Below are positions 50,322-58,342 of a DNA stretch of 64,000 nt, in pieces. Made by a program: the position numbers and the translations under genes. How positions within the stretch are numbered: the stretch's first letter is position 1; each line of letters begins with the position of its first letter. The notes beneath the pieces are model-generated. The model worked only from the letters and a program-made list of their open reading frames with translations. It was not told where the DNA came from and did no database searches. Source of the DNA: Oribacterium sinus (lineage in GTDB: Bacteria > Bacillota > Clostridia > Lachnospirales > Lachnospiraceae); contig NZ_JACHHH010000001.1 in assembly GCF_014202695.1 (NCBI RefSeq), forward strand, positions 230,739-294,738, written 5' to 3'.

Positions 50322-52007
50322 ATGGAATTCATCGGAAGCCTTTTTGGCTTAATTGGTGGTTTGGGAATGTTTCTATACGGTATGACGGTGATGAGTGACG
50401 GTATGCAAAAAGCCGCCAGCTCCCGTATGTCCAAGTTCCTGAATTTGGTAACGGGAAATCGTGTGATGGCCGTTGTTTTAGGAGCAGCCATAACAGCTCT
50501 TGTGCAATCCTCCTCTGCAACCACCGTTATGGTGGTAGGTTTTGTAAATGCCGGAATCTTGAATCTTAGTCAGTCTGTCGGCATTATCATGGGTGCCAAT
50601 ATCGGAACCACCATTACCGCTTGGATGGTTTCCTTAACCCAGGTGTCCAGTTCCTCCCTGGCTTTTTTGAAGCCGGAATTTTTTGCACCACTCTTAGTGG
50701 GAGTGGGTGCCTTCCGCCTTCTTTTTGGGAAAAAAGGTAAAGATGACCTTGTAGCCAATTTCTGTATCGGTGTAGGTTTTATCTTTATCGGCTTGGAATT
50801 TATGAGTGATTCCGTGTCTCCCTATGCGGATTCTCCTATTTTTGCGAAAGCCTTTCAGGTAATGGGAGGAAATCCTATTCTTGGTATTTTAACCGGTGCG
50901 GTGGTAACGGGAATTATCCAGTCCTCTGCAGCTTCCGTATCCATCCTTCAGACCTTGGCTTTATCCGGTGCGGTACCGAGAGCCGCGGGCTTCTATATCA
51001 CTCTGGGACAAAACATCGGTACCTGTGTAACCGCTATGCTTTCCTCTACCGGAGCCTCCAGAACCGCTAAGAGAGCGGCGGTAATTCACCTTCTCTTTAA
51101 TGTGACCGGTGCGATTTTGTTCGGAGCTATTATTTTCTTTTTAAGTCTTCCAATGAAGAGTTTTTTCCAGGGACAATTAAGCCCAGTGGAAATTTCCCTC
51201 TTCCATACCATATTTAACGTATCCTGTACCGTTGTTTTATTCCCATTTGGAGATCTACTGGTGAATCTTTCCGGAACTTTGGTTAGAGAGAGTAAGCAGG
51301 ATAAGGAGGATGAGGAGAATCCGAACCACTACACGGAGGTGGAGAAGAATCTGATTCAGCACTTGGACAAGCGTATTTTGGAATCTCCCGCCATCGCCAT
51401 TTCCGCTACTAAGGCAGAGGTTGTCAATATGGCCAGAATTACGGCGGTAAATATCTCTCACGCCATGGGCATCTTACTGGAAGAGAAGGTGGAAGAAATC
51501 CAAGAGGTTTATGCCAGAGAGAAAATCATTGATAATATGCAGAAGCTTCTGACGGATTATCTGATTCACATCGGAAATCTTTCTTTAAATGAGAATCAGA
51601 AGCTGGAAGTGACCAATATGTTTAATACCATTACCGATGTGGAAAGAGCTGCGGATCATGCGGAAAATATTGCGGAGCAGGCTCAGTATGCTCAGGATCA
51701 CGATATCTCTTTCTCGGAAATCGGTCAGGATGATTTAAAGAAGATTTCCAATAAGGTTATGGAGTCCTTTGAAGCCAGTATTGATGCCTTTGAGAACAAT
51801 GACTTGGATGCTGTGGTAAGAACAGCTCATCTGGAGGATCAGGTGGATGAGATGGAAGAGGATATGAGAGAGACCCATATTCTAAGATTAAGCTCCGGGG
51901 ACTGTGTGCCTCAGGCCGGTGTAATTTTCTTGGATGTCATTTCCGACTTGGAAAGAATTTCCGACCATGCGGATAATGTGGCGGGTTATGTGAAAACGAT
52001 GATTTAA
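50322..52007 (+). CDS. Na+/phosphate cotransporter with C-terminal PhoU domain (NptA/YjbB type)
   Basis: 561 residues. Two inverted repeats of the PNaS family: LVQSSSATTVMVVGFVNAGI and the second GIIQSSAASVSILQTLALSG, about 8-9 helices in residues 1-320. A cytoplasmic PhoU-like region (about 340-555) with paired helices of the type NTITDVERAADHAENIAEQA and ISDLERISDHADNVAGYV is fused to the C-terminus. It probably imports phosphate with Na+ or exports it; PhoU-like domains regulate flux. The upstream leader holds two hairpins. Confidence 0.93.
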   Translation: MEFIGSLFGLIGGLGMFLYGMTVMSDGMQKAASSRMSKFLNLVTGNRVMAVVLGAAITALVQSSSATTVMVVGFVNAGILNLSQSVGIIMGANIGTTITAWMVSLTQVSSSSLAFLKPEFFAPLLVGVGAFRLLFGKKGKDDLVANFCIGVGFIFIGLEFMSDSVSPYADSPIFAKAFQVMGGNPILGILTGAVVTGIIQSSAASVSILQTLALSGAVPRAAGFYITLGQNIGTCVTAMLSSTGASRTAKRAAVIHLLFNVTGAILFGAIIFFLSLPMKSFFQGQLSPVEISLFHTIFNVSCTVVLFPFGDLLVNLSGTLVRESKQDKEDEENPNHYTEVEKNLIQHLDKRILESPAIAISATKAEVVNMARITAVNISHAMGILLEEKVEEIQEVYAREKIIDNMQKLLTDYLIHIGNLSLNENQKLEVTNMFNTITDVERAADHAENIAEQAQYAQDHDISFSEIGQDDLKKISNKVMESFEASIDAFENNDLDAVVRTAHLEDQVDEMEEDMRETHILRLSSGDCVPQAGVIFLDVISDLERISDHADNVAGYVKTMI

Positions 52008-52215
52008 AAAAAGAGCGGTAAAATCAAAATGGTTTTCTAAGCAATATAGGTCTAAAATCGGGGCACGCTCTCGCTAGCATCGCCACGTAGCGGATACTAA
52101 GCGAAAAACTGCATTTCACTTGTTTTTCGCAAGTACCGACGGGCTCAGACTACCCCGTATTTAGACCTATATTGCCGTAAACCTATATATATTTTGATTT
52201 TACCGCTCTTTTTTT
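52008..52215. repeat. 135-bp palindromic element inside an intrinsic terminator loop (copy 2)
   Basis: Terminator stem AAGAGCGGTAAAATCAAAAT (52011-52030) / ATTTTGATTTTACCGCTCTT (52191-52210) followed by T-run. The element 52041-52175 inside has the same ends, arms and length as the copy at 35818-35952, differing at only a few positions outside the loop. No ORF. The remaining gap to 52445 holds the gap promoter and nothing else recognised. Confidence 0.92.
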
Positions 52216-52364
52216 ATGCTATGGTTTCCGGAATAAGGAGGATAGTAAGAACTTCAAGAAAGCGGAATTAGATTTAAAAATAATTATTTTAATAATGATT
52301 TAATTTTTCTTTTTAGAAATCTGTAAACTTTTGGTGAAAACTTGCGTTTTTTCGTCATTTGTAC

Positions 52365-52393
52365 TTGCAAAAACACATTGCCTGCAATAGAAT
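52365..52393 (+). promoter_or_regulatory. Sigma-A promoter of gap
   Basis: TTGCAA (52365-52370), 17-base spacer, TAGAAT (52388-52393), 52 bases upstream of the gap start codon. Confidence 0.75.
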
Positions 52394-52445
52394 GAACGTG
52401 CTGTTTAAGAAATTAAAATGATTTATTATGTAGGAGGAAAAGGAT

Positions 52446-53471
52446 ATGGCAGTAAAAGTAGCGATTAACGGATTTGGACGTATCGGACGTTTGGCATTTC
52501 GTCAGATGTTTGATCATGAAGGAACAGAGATTGTTGCCATCAACGATTTAACCGATCCTAAGATGCTTGCGCACCTTTTAAAGTATGATTCTTCTCAGGG
52601 AAGATATAAGTATGAAGATACAGTAGTTGCCGGAGAAGACTATATCGAAGTTAAGGGAAAGAAGATTAAGATTTACAAGGAGGCTGACGCTTCCAAGTTA
52701 CCTTGGGGACAGCTTTCCGTAGACGTAGTTCTTGAGTGTACCGGTTTCTACACCTCCAAGGATAAGGCAAATGCTCATATCCAGGCCGGTGCTAAGAAGG
52801 TAGTTATTTCCGCACCTGCAGGAAATGATCTTCCTACTATCGTATACAATGTTAACCATGAGACCATTAAGGCTGAGGACAACATCATTTCCGCAGCATC
52901 CTGCACCACCAACTGTCTTGCACCGATGGCTAAGGCTTTAAATGATTTCGCTCCAATTCAGTCCGGTATCATGGCAACTATCCATGCTTACACCGGAGAC
53001 CAGATGATCCTTGACGGACCACAGAGAAAGGGAGATTTAAGAAGAGCTCGCGCAGGAGCTATCAACATCGTTCCAAACTCTACCGGTGCTGCTAAGGCTA
53101 TCGGCTTGGTTATCCCTGAGTTAAACGGTAAGTTAATCGGTTCTGCACAGAGAGTTCCTGTTCCAACAGGTTCCACAACCCTCCTTTTCGCAGTTGTTAA
53201 GTCTTCTCAGGAAGTTACCAAGGAAGCTATCAATGCTGCTATGAAGAAGGCTTCCGATCCTGAGACCTTTGGCTACACAGAGGAAGAGTTGGTTTCCAGC
53301 GATATCATCGGAATGACCTATGGATCTCTTTTCGATGCTACTCAGACCATGGTATCCAAGGTGGGAGATGACCTTTATGAGGTTCAGGTTGTATCTTGGT
53401 ATGACAACGAGAACTCCTACACTTCTCAGATGGTTCGTACCATTAAGTACTTCGAGAAGTTTGTAAAGTAA
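52446..53471 (+). CDS. gap: Glyceraldehyde-3-phosphate dehydrogenase, type I
   Basis: Glycolytic oxidation of glyceraldehyde-3-phosphate with NAD+. 341 residues with [14 protein letters not shown], the catalytic cysteine in [17 protein letters not shown] (Cys153), [35 protein letters not shown] and [21 protein letters not shown] site. Codon use is strongly biased as expected for a highly expressed gene. First gene of gap-pgk-tpiA; a hairpin after its stop probably makes gap mRNA more abundant than the rest. Confidence 0.98.
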   Translation: MAVKVAINGFGRIGRLAFRQMFDHEGTEIVAINDLTDPKMLAHLLKYDSSQGRYKYEDTVVAGEDYIEVKGKKIKIYKEADASKLPWGQLSVDVVLECTGFYTSKDKANAHIQAGAKKVVISAPAGNDLPTIVYNVNHETIKAEDNIISAASCTTNCLAPMAKALNDFAPIQSGIMATIHAYTGDQMILDGPQRKGDLRRARAGAINIVPNSTGAAKAIGLVIPELNGKLIGSAQRVPVPTGSTTLLFAVVKSSQEVTKEAINAAMKKASDPETFGYTEEELVSSDIIGMTYGSLFDATQTMVSKVGDDLYEVQVVSWYDNENSYTSQMVRTIKYFEKFVK

Positions 53472-53494
53472 TTTTATAGGCATAGATTTTTGCG

Positions 53495-53529
53495 GAAAGC
53501 CGCCGGAGTGGATCCGGTGGCTTTTTCCG
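53495..53529 (+). terminator. Partial terminator between gap and pgk
   Basis: GGAAAGCCGCCGGA, short loop, TCCGGTGGCTTTTTCC: a strong stem with a T-run in the 78-base gap before pgk, likely an intra-operon attenuator. Confidence 0.8.
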
Positions 53530-53549
53530 AAGTAGAGAAGGAGATTAGC

Positions 53550-54767
53550 ATGGCAGAATTAAACAAGAAATCCGTAGATGACATTTCCGTAAAAGGCAAG
53601 AGGGTTTTATGCCGTTGTGATTTTAATGTACCTTTAAAAGAGGGAAAGATTACCGATGAGAACCGCCTTGTGGCAGCGCTTCCTACCATTAAGAAGCTGA
53701 TTGCTGATGGCGGAAAGGTGATTTTATGTTCTCACCTTGGAAAGCCAAAGGGAGAGCCAAAGCCTGAGCTTTCTTTAGCACCTGTAGCAAAGCGTCTTTC
53801 CGAGCTTTTAGGACAGCCTGTGGTTTTCGCCAAAGATGATACTGTAGTAGGAGAAAATGCTAAAGCTGCAGTAGAAAAGATGAAGGACGGAGATGTGGTT
53901 CTTCTGGAGAATACTCGCTACCGTGCGGAGGAGACTAAGAATGGAGAGGCTTTCTCCAAGGAATTGGCTTCTTTAGCAGATGTTTTTGTAAATGATGCTT
54001 TTGGAACTGCACACAGAGCTCATTGCTCCAACGTTGGTGTGACCCAGTTTATTTCCGGACCTGCTGTAGTGGGCTACTTAATGCAGAAGGAAATTCAGTT
54101 CCTGGGACAGGCTGTAGAAAATCCTGTTCGTCCCTTCGTTGCCATTCTTGGCGGTGCTAAGGTGTCCGATAAGTTAAATGTAATCTCCAACCTTTTAGAG
54201 AAATGCAATACTCTGATTATCGGTGGAGGAATGGCATTTACCTTCGTAAAGGCTATGGGCTATGAAATCGGAAAGTCCTTAGTGGATGACGAGAAGCTTT
54301 CCTACTGTAAAGAAATGCTTGAAAAGGGAAAGAAATTAGGCTGTGAAATTCTGCTTCCTGTGGATGCGGTTTGTGCGGCATCTTTCCCGGATCCTATTGA
54401 TGATGCCAACTTAGCAGTAAAGACTGTGGATATTTCTGAAATTCCTGCAGATATGCTGGGCTTGGATATCGGACCGAAGTCTGCAGAGCTTTTTGCCAAT
54501 GCGGTGAAGTCTGCAAAGACTGTGGTATGGAACGGACCTATGGGCGTTTTTGAGAACCCTGTATTGGCTAAGGGAACCATTGCAGTAGCAAAGGCTTTGG
54601 CAGAGACAGAGGCTACTACCATTATCGGTGGTGGAGATAGTGCCGCAGCGGTGAATATCTTGGGCTTCGGAGATAAGATGACTCATATTTCCACCGGCGG
54701 CGGAGCTTCCTTAGAGTTCCTGGAGGGAAAAGAGCTTCCCGGTGTTGCAGCTGCAAATAATAAGTAA
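53550..54767 (+). CDS. pgk: Phosphoglycerate kinase
   Basis: ATP-forming glycolytic step. ATG 53550 (405 aa); the frame opens earlier at 53490 across the terminator hairpin, which is not credible. Seen: [51 protein letters not shown] region, [50 protein letters not shown], and the C-terminal [18 protein letters not shown] and [13 protein letters not shown]. Complete and of normal length. Confidence 0.98.
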   Translation: MAELNKKSVDDISVKGKRVLCRCDFNVPLKEGKITDENRLVAALPTIKKLIADGGKVILCSHLGKPKGEPKPELSLAPVAKRLSELLGQPVVFAKDDTVVGENAKAAVEKMKDGDVVLLENTRYRAEETKNGEAFSKELASLADVFVNDAFGTAHRAHCSNVGVTQFISGPAVVGYLMQKEIQFLGQAVENPVRPFVAILGGAKVSDKLNVISNLLEKCNTLIIGGGMAFTFVKAMGYEIGKSLVDDEKLSYCKEMLEKGKKLGCEILLPVDAVCAASFPDPIDDANLAVKTVDISEIPADMLGLDIGPKSAELFANAVKSAKTVVWNGPMGVFENPVLAKGTIAVAKALAETEATTIIGGGDSAAAVNILGFGDKMTHISTGGGASLEFLEGKELPGVAAANNK

Positions 54768-54914
54768 GAAGTTCTATAAATAATCAGATAAATCCGTATG
54801 CATAGAAGTCAGTATATACAGATGTCATTAAGGACAGTAGTTAGTAAATACAGAAATCAGTATATAGATTATTATGCATAAGATAGATAGAAATTGTAGG
54901 AAATAGGTGAGAAG

Positions 54915-55664
54915 ATGAGAAAGAAAATTATTGCAGGAAACTGGAAGATGAATATGACCGTAACAGAGGCCAAGGCTTTATGCGATAAACTGCTTCCCTT
55001 GGTGAATACGGATGCGGTGGACGTGGTTTTCTGTGTACCGGCTATCGACATTGTACCTGTAGTGGAGAAGCTTCAGAGCTCCAAGATTTCCGTTGGAGCG
55101 GAGAATCTTTACTTTGAAGAGGCCGGCGCTTACACCGGAGAAATCTCCGCCAATATGCTGGTGGATGCAGGAGTAAAGTATGTTATCATGGGACACTCCG
55201 AGCGTAGAGGATATTTCCATGAGACAGATGAGGATATTAACAAGAAGGCTAAGAAGGCTTTGGAAAAGGGGCTTACCCCTATCATTTGCTGTGGAGAAAG
55301 CTTAGAGCAGAGAGAAATGGGAATTTACTTTGAGTGGATTTCCATGCAGATTAAGGCGGCTTTCCAGGGAATTTCCGCGGAGGATGCCGGAAAATGCGTT
55401 ATCGCTTATGAACCAATCTGGGCCATCGGAACCGGAAAGACTGCAACGGCTGAGCAGGCGGAAGAGGTTTGTGCATACATCCGTAAGGTAATTTGCGAAA
55501 TCTATTCCCAGGCGGTAGGAGAGAAGATTCGTATTCAGTATGGCGGATCTATGAATGCCGGAAACTGCAAGGAGCTTCTGTCCAAGCCAAACATTGATGG
55601 CGGATTAATCGGCGGTGCATCCCTTAAAGAGGAGTTTGCTAAGATTGTAAACTACCAGGATTAA
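54915..55664 (+). CDS. tpiA: Triosephosphate isomerase
   Basis: Interconverts the triose phosphates. 249 residues: [10 protein letters not shown] at the start, [20 protein letters not shown] (catalytic His), [17 protein letters not shown] (catalytic Glu), [12 protein letters not shown] and GGLIGGASL. The 147-base gap after pgk contains decayed short repeats (CAGTATATA, AGTTAGTAAATACAG types). gpmI and eno are not in the window. A terminator follows. Confidence 0.98.
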   Translation: MRKKIIAGNWKMNMTVTEAKALCDKLLPLVNTDAVDVVFCVPAIDIVPVVEKLQSSKISVGAENLYFEEAGAYTGEISANMLVDAGVKYVIMGHSERRGYFHETDEDINKKAKKALEKGLTPIICCGESLEQREMGIYFEWISMQIKAAFQGISAEDAGKCVIAYEPIWAIGTGKTATAEQAEEVCAYIRKVICEIYSQAVGEKIRIQYGGSMNAGNCKELLSKPNIDGGLIGGASLKEEFAKIVNYQD

Positions 55665-55685
55665 GAAGAAGTACCAGAACTAAAG

Positions 55686-55717
55686 GAGTACCGTACGTTA
55701 TGCGTACGGTACTCTTT
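55686..55717 (+). terminator. Terminator after tpiA
   Basis: GAGTACCGTACG, TTATG loop, CGTACGGTACTC, TTT: a 12-bp perfect stem 21 bases after the stop. Confidence 0.85.
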
Positions 55718-55727
55718 AAATTTAGAA

Positions 55728-55941
55728 GGATTATAAAGAGGATTTAACGAATCAGAAATAGTGGGTAGCCTGTTATGCAGTATAGGTCTAAAAAGGGGTA
55801 ATCTGAGCCCGTGGGTTCTTGGCTTTTGTCTTTTAAAAGCTTAGAACCCCTACGTGGCGAGGTTAGCGAGAGCGTGCCCCGTTTTAGACCTATACTGCAT
55901 AAAGGCTATTTATAAAACTGATTAAAGTCTCTTTATAATCC
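55728..55941. repeat. Palindromic element (copy 3) inside a larger inverted repeat between convergent genes
   Basis: A 13-bp perfect outer repeat GGATTATAAAGAG (55728-55740) / CTCTTTATAATCC (55929-55941) encloses the element 55775-55900, whose ends are ATGCAGTATAGGTCTAAAA / TTTTAGACCTATACTGCAT. Inner arms GGGGTAATCTGAGCCCGT and CTACGTGGCGAGGTTAGCG, then AGCGTGCCCC, match the 135-bp family in reverse orientation, but the central hairpin is different (GGGTTCT...AGAACCC). The right outer arm touches the stop of the minus-strand gene. Confidence 0.88.
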
Positions 55942-56228
55942 TAAAATTTTCTCTTTGGATTTTTCGGAAACCAGCCTCTTTCCACTCTCTTTTCCTGTTC
56001 GTATAATTCATGGATACTCCAAAAGCAGGAGATGCCGAAGATGGCCAGGCTTCCGGAGAGGAATAGAGAAGGAAGAAAAAGGCTGGCTATACAAGCGAAT
56101 AAACCGATTAAGAAAAAAAGCCAGGCTATTTTCTTACTAAAGTAATATTCCGCATATACCACTATGGGGTGAAATATCCCTATGCAGAGAAAACACACCA
56201 AGCCTAAGAGTAAACCTTGAATACTCAT
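55941..56228 (-). CDS. DUF4491-family small membrane protein
   Basis: 95 residues with three hydrophobic segments (about 4-22, 33-52, 55-72). FHPIVVYAEYYFSKKIAWLFF and the C-terminal block HELYEQEKRVERGWFPKNPKR are the conserved DUF4491 motifs. Function unknown. Its start overlaps the end of the DUF438 gene upstream by ATGA, so the two are co-translated, which suggests a shared role. Confidence 0.85.
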   Translation of the reverse strand: MSIQGLLLGLVCFLCIGIFHPIVVYAEYYFSKKIAWLFFLIGLFACIASLFLPSLFLSGSLAIFGISCFWSIHELYEQEKRVERGWFPKNPKRKF

Positions 56229-57820
56229 AGTTTAAAATACTCCCGAAGCTCTCGAAGCAGGGTATCCAAATCCACCTCTGCCCGTTCACTCATAATCTTT
56301 ACCGTGGCTTTCGGCATCATAATACGAGCAAGAGGAGTGTTTAAGGCCTTAAAGCGGTCACTTAATCGGAAAAGGAGAGTCTTTACATTGGGATCTGCTT
56401 CCAAAATATCCTTTAGCAGGGTGTCTTCGTTGATTTCCGTCAGCTTGCCGGCTGCCAAAGTCCCTGCGCTTTCTTTATTGCCTACATCTTCAGAAGTCTT
56501 TGAGCCTTCCCTCTTGTCTTCGTCTTCAGAAGTCTCCTTGCTTTCTCCCTTTTCCTGTTGCTCCCAGGTTAGAAGAGTTTGAGAGCCTTGTAAGGAACGG
56601 ATATGGGTGCAGTCCTGCATCATTTCCAGCACACCCCGGAACTTTCCGTTTTCATCCCGAACCGCATAGTAGATGATGTAAATAAAGAGGTCCGGCTTAT
56701 TAATCCAAAACTCCGCCTTGTCCTGCTCTCCGGAACGGAACTTCTTGATTATTTCTTCAACGATATGTACCGAAGCTTTTGGATGACAGTTTTTCACATC
56801 TCTACCGATGACATTTTTACTTCTGGGGAAAACTCTGTGCTTGGTGTCGGTATAGAAGCAAACCAGTTCATTTTCATCTACATAGGAAAGATCCACCGGC
56901 ATATGCTGGTAAATCAGATTAATCTGCTCCAGAGTAAGCTGACCGGTAGTAACATTCAATTTTTCTTCTTTATTGTTAAAGCCGTATTTTCCTAGAAGAC
57001 CGGCAAGCTCTTCCGCAAAGCCGGGAGCAGAGGAAAGACCGGAGAGGGGAGAGGTACTCTGAGAAGCGGTATGGGAGACGTTTTGCTTTGGAGATTTTTC
57101 CGGCTCAACGGTAATATAAGCAAAGCCGATTTCCCGGTCTCCCTCAGCCATATAGCGAAACTCTTCGTCACTTATCATCTCCAAGGAAGTGGGGTAGAGG
57201 ATATTTTCCTCCTTGTCCATCAAATCCCGAACATCCGCCACAAGCTCTGCCTGCTTTCCGATAAACTCCTCTTCCTTATCCTCTAAAAGAAGCTTGTAGC
57301 ACTCTGCAATCTCATCCCGGATAAAGTCATCCAGCGTCCACATGGTGGTGGTAGGGCGGGTAAAGCCCTTCTTTTCCAAAACCGGATAGAGCTGGTTTTG
57401 TTTTCTGGACAAATGAATTTTGAATTTCAACAATTCTTCATATAGTTCCAGCCATTGGTTTTTAATGAGGGGATACTGCACCAAATCCTCTACAGAAAAC
57501 AGTAATTCCTTCATTTTGGCATTTTCCCTACGGTAACAGGAGATAGGATGATTTTCCGGAAGCTCTTGATCCTTTGTGACTAAAACATCCTGGAAGACCT
57601 CCAGCATGGCCTGAATATCTTCCTTAATGCACTCGTCTTCGGTTTCCTCCACCATTTCCTGCTCGATAATGGCAATTTCATAGGGGGCCAGGTGTTGTAC
57701 TCTATCCTTCAGCGCTTTTCTGGCTTCTTCCAAGGAAATCTTACCTTCATCATAGGCGGACTTTATTTCGTGAACAATTTCTAACTTCTTCCCATCAATA
57801 TTTTGAAAATTCTCTCTCAT
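56225..57820 (-). CDS. DUF438 / hemerythrin-like / PAS / DUF1858 protein
   Basis: 531-residue soluble protein, probably a sensor. Order: DUF438 (about 1-75; EIVHEIKSAYDEGKISLEEARKALK ... LAPYEIAIIEQEMVEE), a hemerythrin-like helical domain (about 85-235; NHPISCYRREN, LLKFKIHLSRKQNQLYPVLEKKGF, DKEENILYPTSLEMIS, with His and Glu residues placed like metal ligands), a Ser/Pro linker, a PAS domain (about 300-410; MPVDLSYVDENELVCFYTDTKHRVFPRS, IGRDVKNCHPKASVHIV) and a C-terminal DUF1858 (about 460-530; EINEDTLLKDILEADPNVK). Relatives are thought to sense oxygen or NO. Strong AGGAGG; operator-like dyad upstream. Confidence 0.9.
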   Translation of the reverse strand: MRENFQNIDGKKLEIVHEIKSAYDEGKISLEEARKALKDRVQHLAPYEIAIIEQEMVEETEDECIKEDIQAMLEVFQDVLVTKDQELPENHPISCYRRENAKMKELLFSVEDLVQYPLIKNQWLELYEELLKFKIHLSRKQNQLYPVLEKKGFTRPTTTMWTLDDFIRDEIAECYKLLLEDKEEEFIGKQAELVADVRDLMDKEENILYPTSLEMISDEEFRYMAEGDREIGFAYITVEPEKSPKQNVSHTASQSTSPLSGLSSAPGFAEELAGLLGKYGFNNKEEKLNVTTGQLTLEQINLIYQHMPVDLSYVDENELVCFYTDTKHRVFPRSKNVIGRDVKNCHPKASVHIVEEIIKKFRSGEQDKAEFWINKPDLFIYIIYYAVRDENGKFRGVLEMMQDCTHIRSLQGSQTLLTWEQQEKGESKETSEDEDKREGSKTSEDVGNKESAGTLAAGKLTEINEDTLLKDILEADPNVKTLLFRLSDRFKALNTPLARIMMPKATVKIMSERAEVDLDTLLRELREYFKL

Positions 57821-57894
57821 CGCTTCCTCCTTATGTAGATTTTCAATCTACTAAACAATTAAATCAGAATTAGACAGCTTTACTAGTCTATTGA

Positions 57895-57947
57895 GTTAGA
57901 ACTATCTAACCAACACTATCATAACAAAAACGATGAGAGAATAACAA
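57895..57947 (-). promoter_or_regulatory. Promoter with overlapping operator-like dyad for the DUF438 gene
   Basis: On the minus strand: TTGTTA (57947-57942), 18-base spacer, TATGAT (57923-57918), then the dyad GTTAGA-TAGT-TCTAAC (57910-57895), which would cover about +1 to +16. A second hairpin GTAGATT/AATCTAC lies just before the ribosome site. The dyad position is typical of a repressor site. Confidence 0.55.
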
Positions 57948-58342
57948 TGAAAATTCCATATCAAATTCTAAAGAGATTTTCAGAAGATTTCTCTAACACA
58001 TTGTCACTTTGTAAAGGGTATGAGCTCTTTTAATATATGGGGAAAAAATATAAAAATTATTAATGATATTCATAACGAAGATTTTATTTATTATTCTTAA
58101 AAATAGCAATATACTGATTGGGTAGATATGGCTAACCGATTTAAATAATAATAATTGAAACAGGCGAGTTCGACTAACTTTTCTATTCAAATGATTTCTT
58201 ATCATTTTTAGAATATGCCGGCAGAGAAAAGCAAAGAACTAAGCTTCATTTTTGGATAAACCGGAAAGCATAGTAAGGGGCGTTAAGAAAATTAAACCTG
58301 GACGTGAGGCCGTAAATCACAGTTTATAGAAAGAGGTTTAAA
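57948..58342. other. AT-rich gap without a recognised gene
   Basis: No supported ORF. The last 130 bases before 58343 (TTGGATAAACCGG, CCTGGACGTGAGGCCG, GTGA...TCAC) are GC-richer than the rest and could be a structured leader, but they match no riboswitch class I can name. Confidence 0.35.

Noticed and set aside
57993..58205. 70-codon minus-strand ORF in the AT-rich gap
   Set aside because: Composition-driven, no ribosome site, no recognisable motif.
58210..58342. Cyclic-di-GMP or other riboswitch upstream of the FMN-binding-like protein
   Set aside because: Some short stems are present, but the conserved core of the c-di-GMP-I class could not be matched.
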